Of a stretch of 64,000 nt of DNA, positions 34,346 through 47,148 are shown piece after piece (the first letter of the stretch is position 1; every line of letters begins with the position of its first letter). The stretch spans positions 13,383,760 through 13,447,759 of the forward strand of contig NC_040027.1 in the NCBI RefSeq assembly GCF_000972845.2. The letters run 5' to 3'. A program made the position numbers and the translations under genes. Below the pieces are notes generated by a model, which searched no databases, was not told the DNA's origin, and saw only the letters and a program-made list of their open reading frames with translations. This DNA is from Larimichthys crocea (lineage: Eukaryota > Chordata > Actinopteri > Sciaenidae).

Positions 34346-37300
34346 ATGGATATCGAGGGATATAAAAATGCTCCACACTATACAGAGGCAGAGAGCCTGT
34401 GGCATGTGATGCAGAAATCAGGGGATCTGGATCCAAGGGGCAGAGGTGATGGTGAGAGCTGGAAGCTGGTGGATGTATTTCTTTCGGGAGGAGCACCGTG
34501 GGGATTTACACTCAGAGGGGGACTGGAGCATCGAGAACCTCTGCTCATAACCAAGGTAAATACTCAGAGAGAGCTGGACTTAAACTGTGAGCAGAAATGA
34601 CTTTTTAATTAATTTTAAAAAAAGGCTATATCAAAATATTTTCATTTTCCCACCCTGTAAATGATCAAATTCAATCAAAATGTCAATGGGTGTAGATTTT
34701 CTATAATGATTATCCTTTCTCTAAAGTAGAATAAAATAAGATTATAGAAGTTGCAGCAATCCACCCAATCATTTTTGTTACTTAAAAAGAAGCACGTTAT
34801 TTTTTGTGCTTTATACATAATTACATAGATTTCTTTTACTATTTTTTGGGCTTTTGAACCTTTATTTGAAAGAGAGAGAGGTGATGATATGCAACAAGGA
34901 CTGAGTCTTTGCACACAGGGTGCTCACTTTATCAGGTGAGCTACCAAGATGCCCCTAATCACAGATTTTTTTCACTCTATTATGTTTTGTTATGTCTGTT
35001 AAGCTGAACGCCCTCCCCAACTGATTAGCAGCTGCTGTGCCAAGCGTAAAAACCACGTAGTCCCAGTTTGAGCATCGGAACGTTAGCATCACCGAGCTTG
35101 ATAAGCGCCCACTGAAAAACACCCGAACAAAACAGTGGCAGTCTGCAGTGGCAACACATGGGCACTCTGATAAGCGTGCTATATTCAGAGACAAACTGTA
35201 ACATTAACCGTGATAAACAGCCGAGCTAGGACCACGTACTGACATTCCCCCACACAGTAACTCTCATAGATGTGCTTGTAGTGGCTGTCAAAGCTCCATC
35301 AAACTTTTACACTGCGATGCAGAGTGACACAGTAGCTTCTCGTGGCTGGTTAGCTCTGACTGTTTCTGTCCATGCTACACTGAGCAGTGGTCAGTCATTG
35401 ACCCTCCACATCACACACTATCTCCACAAGGCCTCCCACAGTTGGTGCTCCCTCACTTCTGTGTTTTTTTCATATATATGATTGGAGGGAGAGGGTTTTA
35501 ACAGAATGTGAGGGAGTAGCTATCCTTTTAAAACTTGAAAGTTTACCAAGTTAATGACCAAAAGCAACAAGAACATGAGTGAGTTGGGTATACTTCTTCT
35601 GTCTATGTTCATTTGTTCCACCTACCTTTTGAAGAAATTAAGCCCCTCCTAATGTGAACATGCTTTCACACTGCAGGATGCCAAACAAATTATGATGTCA
35701 GATCTATTCCCAGGACCTTTTATCATGACGACACAGGTGATGATGTCTGGAAAAGTTAAATATTACTCTCTGAATATGTGTTTGCACAAACAATCAGTTT
35801 TGTCAGTTGTGGCCCAGGCCAGTTAAAACTATAAGCTTACTATTAACACAAGAACGCATCTGACGCTTCACTGCTTAAATGTTGATTTACATTCTTCTCG
35901 TCTGACACTAGAGGAATAAATGAAGAAGAGGGAATGATATGAGACACCAGGCCTTGTAGTTAGCTTCAACCTCTACAGTTTGTCTCAGTTTTCACAGTCT
36001 ACCTGCTGTTGCTTCACGTTTTATTGCCTGTATTCACATTTTTCTTCTTCAAGTCTAAATTTTTTTGCTTCGGCAGCTTATAAAAACATTTTTTTCCCTT
36101 GATTTGCATCATCGCTGGAGGGAGATTAATTGTTTTTTGCCTCTGTGATCTTCTATGAGACTTTTTCTCTACCCGCGACAGCCGGTCAAAGGTTTTATTT
36201 ATTCAATAAAATATGCAAATTCATGCAAACAGGCTAACATTTATGAGCTCCGATGGTAAACACTGTACCTCTCTAACATTTTAGCATTGTCCTCATGAGC
36301 ATGTTTGGCTTAAGCATTGAGTTCAAAGAGGCACTAGCACAGCTGTAGGCTCTCAGTGTTCATCTTTGACATTCATACCTGCATTTGGACATGAATGCGA
36401 CGGAGCGACTGCAGTCTTGCGTCAGTCGAAGCGTGTTCCAGAGCTGTGTTCATTTGGCACTTACTCACTGAATGTGTAGTAAATTCAGACTGCTCTGAAG
36501 TCAGTGCTTTATATCAAGTTTATCCAAAAAATAAACATTCAATAGAGCATGCACTATAGCTTGTGATTCATGTATGGCATGTTAATGATATGAGCCACTC
36601 TGTGCATACAGTACCCAAGTCACTGCCCAATCACCTCACTTCTCTGTTGACTAAGTAATGATTTACTACAAAAGACCTTGCTAGTTAATTTGACATGGTA
36701 AAATACCAGCACCTGTTTGCCAGGAGCTGTGACTCTGCTTGATTTTTTTTTTTGTTCCTCGCCTCTGTATTGACCCAAACGCGGGGTCCAAAGTCCAACT
36801 CAGATGGCTGAAACTCCGGATCTCAGGCACAACATGTGCTCAGAGCGATACTGTTAGGATCACCTTCACCGTATTACCGTAAGTTTTGCAAGAATGGCTA
36901 AAATTCTGAGCATTTTAAGTCTTTAAGCTGTAAGATTAAATGGCGTGGTCACGTTGCTGAATTGTGTGCAGTGAACCATTGCCCAGTTGGACTGCGGTTC
37001 TTTAGTTTGATATTGACGGCGTTTACTTGTTAATGTTTTGTCACCGAACACCACATCCTAACTCCAAGGACCAACGAAAAAGCGGACCTGTTTGAATCTG
37101 GTGGTGAGAAGCCTTTACTCTAAACTTTTCACCTGTGTAATCACAACCATTAAAATCATTTTAATAGATTTGTCAGAGTTCTTCTGGCTCAGTTATCTCA
37201 TAAAGTAAATTGGTTATGGACTAGACTTAACACGTTTGACAGGCTGTCTTAAAACACATCAAAGTTTAGTTTGCTGTCATTTAGCGTACGGTGTGTGTTA

Positions 37301-40300
37301 TTAGCTCCCACCTGGACGTTTTTGCGTTCTCATATATTCGTGCTGGGTTAAATTTCAGTTCGGAGGGTTCAGCCTGTGGTACCAGGATCAGGGGAGGAAT
37401 GTTGGAGCTTTGTTTGATTTTCTAAATGTAGTGAATTATCTGTGACAGCCTGAAGCCCGCTGGAATGGCATGATGGGATAAGTGAAGTCAGGATTAGTGA
37501 TTTGTTCTCTTTTGGGGTGAGTCTCTCAGATTGTAGTCAGCAAAGGTATGTTGTTGAATTATTTGTGTGAACTACATAAAAATGCAAGATGCACTATCTG
37601 CTTAATACTTTTGAGGCCTCTTATTCTCAACATTCATCTTTCTAATGAGATAAATATGTGGATATACTGCAGACACAGTATGGATTTAAGCCTGTACCAC
37701 CTGATGCACTTTGTTCGTTATCTGCCACATTCTTTCGGACACTGATATCAGTTGAGTGTATTGTTGGCTGTTCTTGCACCCATATATTCTTTTTGTAAGC
37801 AATGTTTTTAAAAAAACACCATCTGTCCTGTCTGAACAGGTAGGATGGACCACAATGAAGGAGGAGTTAAAATCGGGTCATAAAAGTTGTTAGACTCGAC
37901 CTAATCACCATTTTCTATTTAACAATAACACACTGGATTTACATAAGAAGACATTTGTTCTTTAGAAGTCAGGCTACTTAAAACTGTTAAAACTCCCCAT
38001 GTATTGCTCAACCATGTAACCCAGCTGCACCCACGTCGATTTGTGTTAGAAGTCCAGTGTGTACAGGGCTAACAGAATATGGCAGAAATTCAATATTCAT
38101 AACTTAAAAATATGAATTGGTGTGTTCTTGTTACCTTAGAATAAGACTTTTAGATCTACAGACGCCGCTGGTCCTTCTCCACGAAGTCCACCAAAAAACA
38201 AACAAACAAACAAACTAAACATTGGCTCTAGGGCTTTTTTGAGTTTTTTGTGCGTTCCATTAAAGTTTCTCCTTCATGTTAGGAAGAGGATGAGGTGAGG
38301 GGATTGCAATCGGCAATTAGATGGTATTAAATCTTACACAGTAAAAAATGGACAGAGCCTGAGTGACGTCACCCATAGGTTTCTCTAACTCTGTTTTGAA
38401 GCCACCGCCGTGTTGGACGTACAGCTTCTTCTGCCTCCTGTCTAATCTAAAAATTAGCAAAGATGTGGATCCTCGGCTGATCTGAGGCAGGCCGAATGAT
38501 GCCTGGGTTCTCAAATAAGCCATCTGTAACGGCCTGTCAATCAAAGCGGCCACGTAACTAAGCCTTAATCAATTAATTTGAACGGATGAGTTCTATAAAA
38601 GTTCACCCTCAGTACAGTTGTCATGAATGGGGAAATTAGCTATAGAGAGAAACTGTTTTTTGTACTGGCTGTAAACATGTTTATTTCTGCTGTGAAGTTG
38701 GACATTTTAACATGGGGACTTATAGAGACTGACTCATTCTGTAGCCAGCCTCAAGAGGACATTTGAAGACTGCACTTTTTCCAGCGACAGAGGTTGCCTT
38801 GATTGGGCACCAAGGGGCTTGAGGTGGGGTTTGAAACATTGACTAGAACAGCAACGAGTAGCTCTGGTTGCGCATTCATGCCTGGTGGAATTTAACGTTT
38901 AAGTATCTTACAGCTACCTATCACTTTAGCCACTTTGTTTGTCAGACTATACATCTTTTTAGAAAAGTAACAAGTGCATTCTTACTGTTATTTTCATGTC
39001 TTTCTGTTTGGTTTTGGTCAGTATGTCTGCATCCTGAGAAACACACAGTGCTGAAGAGCGCCAAATTGAAATATTTTGTTGGCTATTCTCGCTCGTGTGC
39101 CTTTAAAATTAAAGATAATAAAACAGGGCCCACAGTTTGATGAGAGGTTTAGAGTATTGGTTTAAAAAAAAAATCCTGGATCTAATTAAAATTCTTAACA
39201 TTCCTCTCATAGCTCAGGTTATACTCAAGGTCTTCATGGACTTAAAGTTCTTAGTCTCAATAAACTTATATAATCCTGTTTTACACAACACAGCTGGGCA
39301 TGCACCTCGTACATATGTTTCCTCTGCCAGGGTCACATTTTATAAGGAAGAAAATATTGTTTTTCTCGCAAAGAACCAGCACCAGACACACATACACGCT
39401 GCAAAAATGTCTCTGTTCTTACACGCTGTTATAAATCACCTGCAGGTAAACAGGTTTTACCAATTATTGAATCCATTGTGTGACAGAATTGTGGGCTCGA
39501 TTTGACTGTTTTCAGGATTGCTCAACCACTGGAGTAAAGATGATTCATAGAGAGAAGGACTGTGGTTCTTGTTCGGAAAAACAAGTTTGTAGATCCAGAT
39601 AAGTCAGGGTTTTGGAGGTGGGAATATGGAATGCTGATAAGGAAGTGTGTGCTCTTTGATGTAAATGCACAATATTTAGATAAGGTGAAAAATGGTTATT
39701 GTCAACGTTCTTCAGCCTCAACTTTAACATTAGGGTCATTTTTGGGGCTCAAACTTACCTCATCTCCACCTCATCTTATCTGGAATGTTTTCAGAGTCAT
39801 TGACGTGTGTAAAGATCAAAACAAAACCTTTTCTGGTACCTTTTTTAAATTCTACAAACTCTCAATAGAAGCCCTTCATATGTTACAGAAGAAAGTATTA
39901 TAAACACTAGAAACTTTACAGGAACTTTGCTGAAATTAAATGCTAACAATAAAGTGTTCTTCTTGTCTGTGCGACTAAGGTGAGTCGGCACAAAGTTAAC
40001 AAATATCCTAACAGATAACTGATCTCCACAACGTGGCCATGACACATGTTTTTTTTTAACTTCTTAATTATCTTTGTTACAATAAGATGAGTTCTATAAA
40101 AATTCACCCTCAGTACAGTTGTCATGAACCGGGAAATTAGCTATAGAGACCAAAACTGTTTTTTGTACCAGGCTGTAAACATGTTTACTTCTGCTGTGAA
40201 GTTGGACATTTAAACTTGGGGACGTATGGAGACTGACTCGTTCTGTAGCCAGCCTCAAGTTTATTAGTTTAGTAGTCTCTAATAAACTAATTAGTTTATT

Positions 40301-43300
40301 AGTCTAATTAGTTTATTAGAGGTTTTATTAGTTGTGCAGGTATTTGACCTGGAAACACCAAAGTGGTTCCAGTTCATCCTGAGAGGTGTAGGTCCATTCG
40401 ATAGTTGTCAAAACATTTGAATCTTAACCCCAGATTGAATAGTTGGCCTCCATGGACCAAGAATGCTAATAAAAAATGGGTAAAAAATGTCATCAAGAGT
40501 TAATTTCACCTGCTAACATGCTTTTTGCTTGCCACCAAGAAGTTCTTTAAAAGGCACAGATGCTTAAAACGTCTCCCTAACATGGAGAGACAGTTTTAAC
40601 CTCAAAACATACTGAGCAAAGTGAGTTTGTTTATGCGGTTACTGGTGTCTTATCAAACAGCAATAACACTGTCGATGATGTGTGCAGGCAGTGCCTAAAA
40701 CCGTACAGTTCAGTGCCCTGTCAGCACGCTGCACAGGACGTCTGTCAGCAGAAAAGACACATTCCTTACCCTCATCGCCACCACATCCTTCCCTTCATGT
40801 CCCACAGAGAGACAGGAGGCTATTTTTGAGGATACTCAGGCGTCCAGGATGGCTGCAGTTCGACTGATTATAGCCTGGAGGAAGGTGGTAAACAAAGGAC
40901 ATGGTATGGCTCGTGCTGATTGGGCTGCCATGGTGAAAAATGTTTGGAGAAGCAGTGTGAATCTCCTGCCTGGATGCTGTGCGAACACTGCCTTTATCTG
41001 CCCTCATGTTTTCTTTTTATGCTGCTACCTGACACTGTTTGTTTTTATTTACATTTTTATGGTGGAGCCATGTTTCCTGTCCGCTTGTATTAAATAAAAG
41101 CCAGACTACCATGACGTTGTTGACGACTTTTAGAGCAACAATTTCTATAAAGCAATTAGTACTGTACTGTTGTTGGACAACCAGTTCTCGGACAGATAAA
41201 CGTGATTAAGGTTTCGCCTTGGTTGCACAAATCAGTTTGGTTCATGCTCTCTCCTTTGTGCTCCTGAATTAATGTTGACTTTCTCTGAATATTTTCGAGA
41301 CACAGTTTACCATTCCTGTCTGCTTAGTCGCCTTGTCTTACATGCTCTCCTCTTTACATAATTTCTTTAGGCAAGCACAAAAAATTTACAAGACTTTGCT
41401 CAGCAGCCTGGTCTGCTTCCAAACACTGTAGATTTGAATATATGCCAAAAAAAAAGGGTCGGTCATATCTGCTGCAGCCTTGCAGTCTTTACAATAATGT
41501 AGCTGAGGAGAGGCCGAGAACAAGTATTTTAAAACTGTCAAAAAGTTAAAGGATATGTCAGGTTATATTATATTTGTTTATATATTTGTTACGACATCTA
41601 CCTGTCAGTCAAAGCGGCCACACTGTTAATTATGCATCATTTTAAGGTCTTTATAAATTCACCCTCAGTACAGTTGTCATGAACGGGGAAATTAGCTATA
41701 AAGACCAAAACTGTTTTTTTGTACCAGGCTGTAAACATGTTTATTTCTGCTGTGAAGTTGGACATTTAAACATGGGGACTTATGGAGACCGACTCATTCT
41801 GTAGCCAGCCTCAAGTGGACGTTTGAGGAACTGCAGTTTTTGGCACTACCACTTTGGCTTCAATTCTACAAAGGTTGCAGTGACTGGTCGGTCGTGGCAG
41901 GTGCCGCTCCAATCGTGGTCCTCCAGATCTCCAAGATACGGCAAAGATGGTGACCACACCTCCTCACCTGGGCCCAATCAGGGCCTGGTGACCACACACC
42001 TATCTACCTACGTAACGACCATTTGTGTATTCATCCGCAACTTAAAAAAATAGGCCCTGTAGGAGCTGTTTGACTAGTGTTTGATTACAAACTTCTGTCT
42101 CAAGTGAAACTATGTGTTAGTACGTTTACATCTTCAGCAGAACCTAATGACCTTGGGGCTGAGCTCCAAAAAAACGGTATGAAAGTCAGAAAGTACGGTG
42201 CGAAAAAAAAGACATTGAATATTGCCAAATTCATCCTGTGGTTGCCAATACCTCTGTCGAAGATTTTACCCTTCTTGCTTCCCCGACTGTGATGTCCTTT
42301 TGTGTACTTCAGTTCGATGTATTCAAACTGGTGTTGATCTTCCAGTTGCAGTAAAACTGGTGTTGTTTCGTGTCCATTTAAACATTGTAACCTCTTGTAA
42401 ATGTATCAGCCGGTGATTCAGTCTCCCTACAAAATACATTACCATATCAGGACCAGCTCAGGAATCCAGCCAGCCATCGTAAAACTGCTCAGTCCGCCCT
42501 GCACTAACCCTGCTTTAAAATTGGTATTGTAGAAAAATGAAAAAGGGGCTTTGATTAGAGCTATCTGGGTTCTGGTTTTCCGTGCTGAGGATAATGTAAC
42601 ACGTAATGGTCTGTAAATGTACACATACCTCTGCAGTTGAGTCACAGAGCTCCCTCTCACAGGTCGAGCAGAGAACTGATAATCAGCTGCAGAACTTGGC
42701 TCTCGCGTGTTAATGTGCCAACTGCCAAGCGACTTCTCGCTGCTTTTCTTTTCACACCGAGACGTGCTGTCTCTGCTGACTTTTATCTAAGTTTGTGCGT
42801 CAGCGTGAGGACAGCGCTGACCTTAACGCTCGGCACGTCTGACACCTCGCTGTAGCCGTGGTTCTGTCAGTTTAATGTCTTGCATTCGGATGGGGGTTTT
42901 CTCTGGAGATATACCAACACTAGCAGTTTCTGACACCGGTACATTGTGCTCTGTTCACTGTACTTCCCTTTGACAGATGTGTTATTCCAGGTGTCTGCCC
43001 TCAAACAAACACAATACGGTTTGTTTTTACATCATGCCACTGGCTTGGACAGCAGCTTTTTGAAGCTTTTTTTTTTAAAGCCTTTGATCCTTTTATTTAG
43101 AAACTGGCCTTCCTGCTGTTAGCTTTGGTAAACAGTGCGCTTCTTCTGTCACTGTTACCTTATAAAATATACTAAGAATGTCAGCAAGAGAGAAGTGTGT
43201 TTTCTTTGTAGTCAGGCCGACCCTTAGTTTTGATACCTCGACTGCCGTGAGGATTGGATTCAGAGGTTTTAACAAAGCTAACAGGGCTAACAAGGTTACA

Positions 43301-46300
43301 GGAGTAACAGAAGCAACAGAGCTAACTGACGTAACAAAGCTAACAAATAACAGAAGTAACAAAGTTTACACAGCTAACACAAGTAACAGAGCTAACATAG
43401 CTAAGAGCTAACAGGAGTAACAGAGCTAACATAGCTAAGAGCTAACAGGAGTAACAGAGCTAACATAGCTAACAGGAGTAACAGGGTTAACAGGAGTAAC
43501 AAAGCTAACAGAGCTAATAGAAGTAATAGAGCTAACAGGAGTAACAAAAGTAACAAAGCTAACACAGCTAACGGGAGTAACAAAAGTAACAAAGCTAACA
43601 CAGCTAACGGGAGTAACAAAAGTAACAAAGCTAACACAGCTAACGGGAGTAACAAAAGTAACAAAGTTAACACAGCTAACGGGAGTAACAAAAGTAACAA
43701 AGCTAACACAGCTAACGGGAGTAACAAAAGTAACAAAGTTAACAGAGCTAACGGGAGTAACAAAAGTAACAAAGCTAACGGGAGTAACAAAAGTAACAAA
43801 GCTAACACAGCTAACAGGAGTAACAAAAGTAACAAAGCTAACAGAGCTAACGGGAGTAACAGAGCTAACAGGAGTAACAAAATTAACAAAGCTAACATAG
43901 TTAAGAGTTAACAAATCTAACACAGCTAACGGGAGTAACAAAAGTAACAAAGTTAACACAGCTAACGGGAGTAACAAAAGTAACAAAGCTAACACAGCTA
44001 ACAGGAGTAACAAAAGTAACAAAGCTAACAGAGCTAACGGGAGTAACAGAGCTAACAGGAGTAACAAAATTAACAAAGCTAACATAGTTAAGAGTTAACA
44101 AATCTAACACAGCTAACGGGAGTAACAAAAGTAACAAAGCTAACGGGAGTAACAAAAGTAACAAAGCTAACACAGCTAACAGGAGTAACAAAAGTAACAA
44201 AGCTAACAGAGCTAACGGGAGTAACAGAGCTAACAGGAGTAACAAAATTAACAAAGCTAACATAGTTAAGAGTTAACAAATCTAACACAGCTAACGGGAG
44301 TAACAAAAGTAACAAAGTTAACACAGCTAACGGGAGTAACAAAAGTAACAAAGCTAACACAGCTAACAGGAGTAACAAAAGTAACAAAGCTAACAGAGCT
44401 AACGGGAGTAACAGAGCTAACAGGAGTAACAAAATTAACAAAGCTAACATAGTTAAGAGTTAACAAATCTAACACAGCTAACAGGAGTAACAAAAGTAAC
44501 ACAGCTAACAGGAGTAACAAAAGTGACAAAGCTAACATAGTTAAGAGTTAACAAATCTAACACAGCTAACAGGAGTAACAAAGCTAACACAGCTAACAGG
44601 AGTAACAAAGCTAACACAGCTAACAGGGGTAACAAAAGTGACAAAGCTAACATAGTTAAGAGCTAACAGGAGTAACAAAGCTAACACAGTTAACAGGAGT
44701 AACAAAGCTAACACAGCTAACAGGAGTAACAAAGCTAACACAGCTAACAGGAGTAACAGAGCTAACACAGCTAACAGGGGTAACAAAAGTGACAAAGCTA
44801 ACAGGAGTAACAGAGCTAACACAGCTAACAGGAGTAACAAAAATAACAAAGCTAACATAGCTAAGAGCTAACAGGAGTAACAAAGCTAACACAGCTAACA
44901 GGAGTAACAAAAGTAACAAAGCTAACACAGCGAACAGGAGTAACAAAAGTAACAAAGCTAACATAGCTAACAGGAGTAACAGAGCTAACAGGCGTAACAA
45001 AAGTAACAAAGCTAACGGGAGTAACAAAAGTAACAAAGCTAACAGAGATAACAGGAGTAACAGAGCTAACAGGTGTAACAAAAGTAACAAAGCTAACATA
45101 GCTAAGAGCTAACAGGAGTAACAAAGCTAACAGAGCTAATAGGAGTAACAGGAGTACTTAAACCAAAGGTAAAGTTTCTTAAATTATTAGAAAATGTTTA
45201 GCTGTGTGATCAAAATTAAGTATTTATAATAAAGTAAAAACATAAGGTACAGTAAGTGTTTCTTTCATAATGGTTTCCTGCTCTGAAGATGCTTTATATT
45301 TTTATTACATAAAATACAGCATGTTGTTTTTCTTCTTTCCTCAGCACAAATCAGGCAACTTATACATTTTGTATTTTATTCACATCCTCAGAGAGATATA
45401 TACAAGACATGAATCAAAACCAAGAATCTGTGCCACAATATGCTTTAAAACCTACAGTAAACATCAGGATTTTGCTTATCACAGGTTTTAAGTAGCACAA
45501 ACGTTAGGCTGTATGAGGTTACTTAATCTCTTTCACAACACTGTGGTGGGAACCTCTTGGACATAAGAAGTCTTTTGGCACCCACTTGTAAACTGTATAT
45601 TCTCTATGCGATAGAGGCCACTCTGATGAATGCACATCATGATACAGCGCAGATAGTTCGATGTGCTGTTATTGCCTCTGAATTCAAAAGATTAACTTTT
45701 GATGTTTTTCCACTCAGGTTGTACATATATACACAGCCACAGACACACAAAAGGCTTATACCCATGCAAATGTAGATAGGCAGCACCGTGGGAGCAGTTA
45801 CGTGTTCGGTACCTTGCATCTATGCGATTGTAAACTGTCTACCAGTCTATGCTTCATATTGTGGTCCATGCTGGACTTGAACCAGCCACCTTTGAGTTCC
45901 CAAGCTATGTCCTTATGGACTGAGTTACAGATGTCTTGTTTGAGCAACCAGGCATCATTCGGCCGGCCCCAGCTCCACCTATGATCCACGTCTTTGCTGA
46001 TTTTTAGATTAGCTGGGAGGTGGAAGAGGCAGAAAGCCAGAGCCACAGATTTTGAGCTTCAAAACAAATCTTCAGAAACATATGAGTGACGTCACGTATG
46101 CGCATCTGTTATTAATTCAAACAGAGGGGTCGAAACTGGACTGTCAGCTGATAGCTGTGAAAAACAAAGTTGGTGTTCGTGTAAAGAAAGATGAAGAGCA
46201 GGAGATGGCATCTTGAAATGTTTTGTTATCTCTGTAGAAGAGCACGTTTGATTCTCAGTCTCTCTCCATCTGCTGTGTTTATGCTCTAGGTCGAGGAGGG

Positions 46301-47117
46301 CAGCAAGGCAGCAGCTGTGAGTCTCCAGGTGGGAGACGAGCTCGTCAACATCAACGAGATTCCCCTGAGTGGCTACAGACAGGAGGCGATCTGCCTCGTG
46401 AAAGGCTCCCACAAGACCCTCAGCCTGGTGGTGAAAAGGTAGGTAACCAATCCACCGTGCCCTCTCCTCCTCCTCCTCCTACATCTGCCGCTGTCACAAG
46501 TGCACCACCCCCACCCCTCAAAGCTTTAACAGGTCACCATGGTAACATTCCCAACAAAACCAAGGTGACGGAGAAGTGGAGGCAGAGGATCGAGGCCCTT
46601 ACAAGTGCTTGTCTGTCTGCAGACGAGCACTGCGCCTCTCTGGGACTCGTTAGCTGTCGGCGTTGAGCTCTCGGTAGCTGGATGGTCCTGTTTTGCCAGG
46701 TTGCACTGGGTTGGAGTCAAGAGGAGTTCATGGTTTGCGACACAGTTTTCCATGAGCAGGTTGAAAGGAGGAAGTGATGTTGCTGTAGGGTGACATCATT
46801 CATGTATTAGATCCCACACATTCAGGCGTAGCAAGGACAAACAAGGGATGATGTAAATGATACTATTTGTCACCAACGCCTCCGGAGATAACACAGTTTA
46901 TAGTTTACACTGTCTTCTTTGCAGAACTTAAACCACCTCTTACTTATTGACCAGAAGAACACGCTGTTGTTGTCTCTTCATTCACTCTTTTCTGTCATAA
47001 GCAAGTCCACGTGACCTCTTGACTCCAACGTATTGTTCAGTATTCATATCTTGTTTAACTGATGAATCATTTGTAAACTTTGTGCTGAAGGCCTTCCTAT
47101 AAATGGCCTTGTGTGTG

Positions 47118-47148
<31 letters not shown>

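Larger units (their letters stand above)
34556..46289 (+). other. shroom2 intron 2 (11.7 kb)
   Basis: Long intron between the start exon and the PDZ exon. It holds a reverse SINE (34853-34957), a MITE fragment (about 38046-38175), repeat family P copies (38340, 40085, 41600 and 45940), the nonamer minisatellite (43265-45150) and another reverse SINE (45846-45930). No conserved coding exon was recognised. Confidence 0.65.

Noticed and set aside
43401..45124. Long overlapping minus-strand reading frames (up to 216 codons) rich in Leu/Val/Ala
   Set aside because: They arise from the 9-bp minisatellite, whose period keeps frames open. The predicted proteins are pure repeat translations, with no splice or promoter context.
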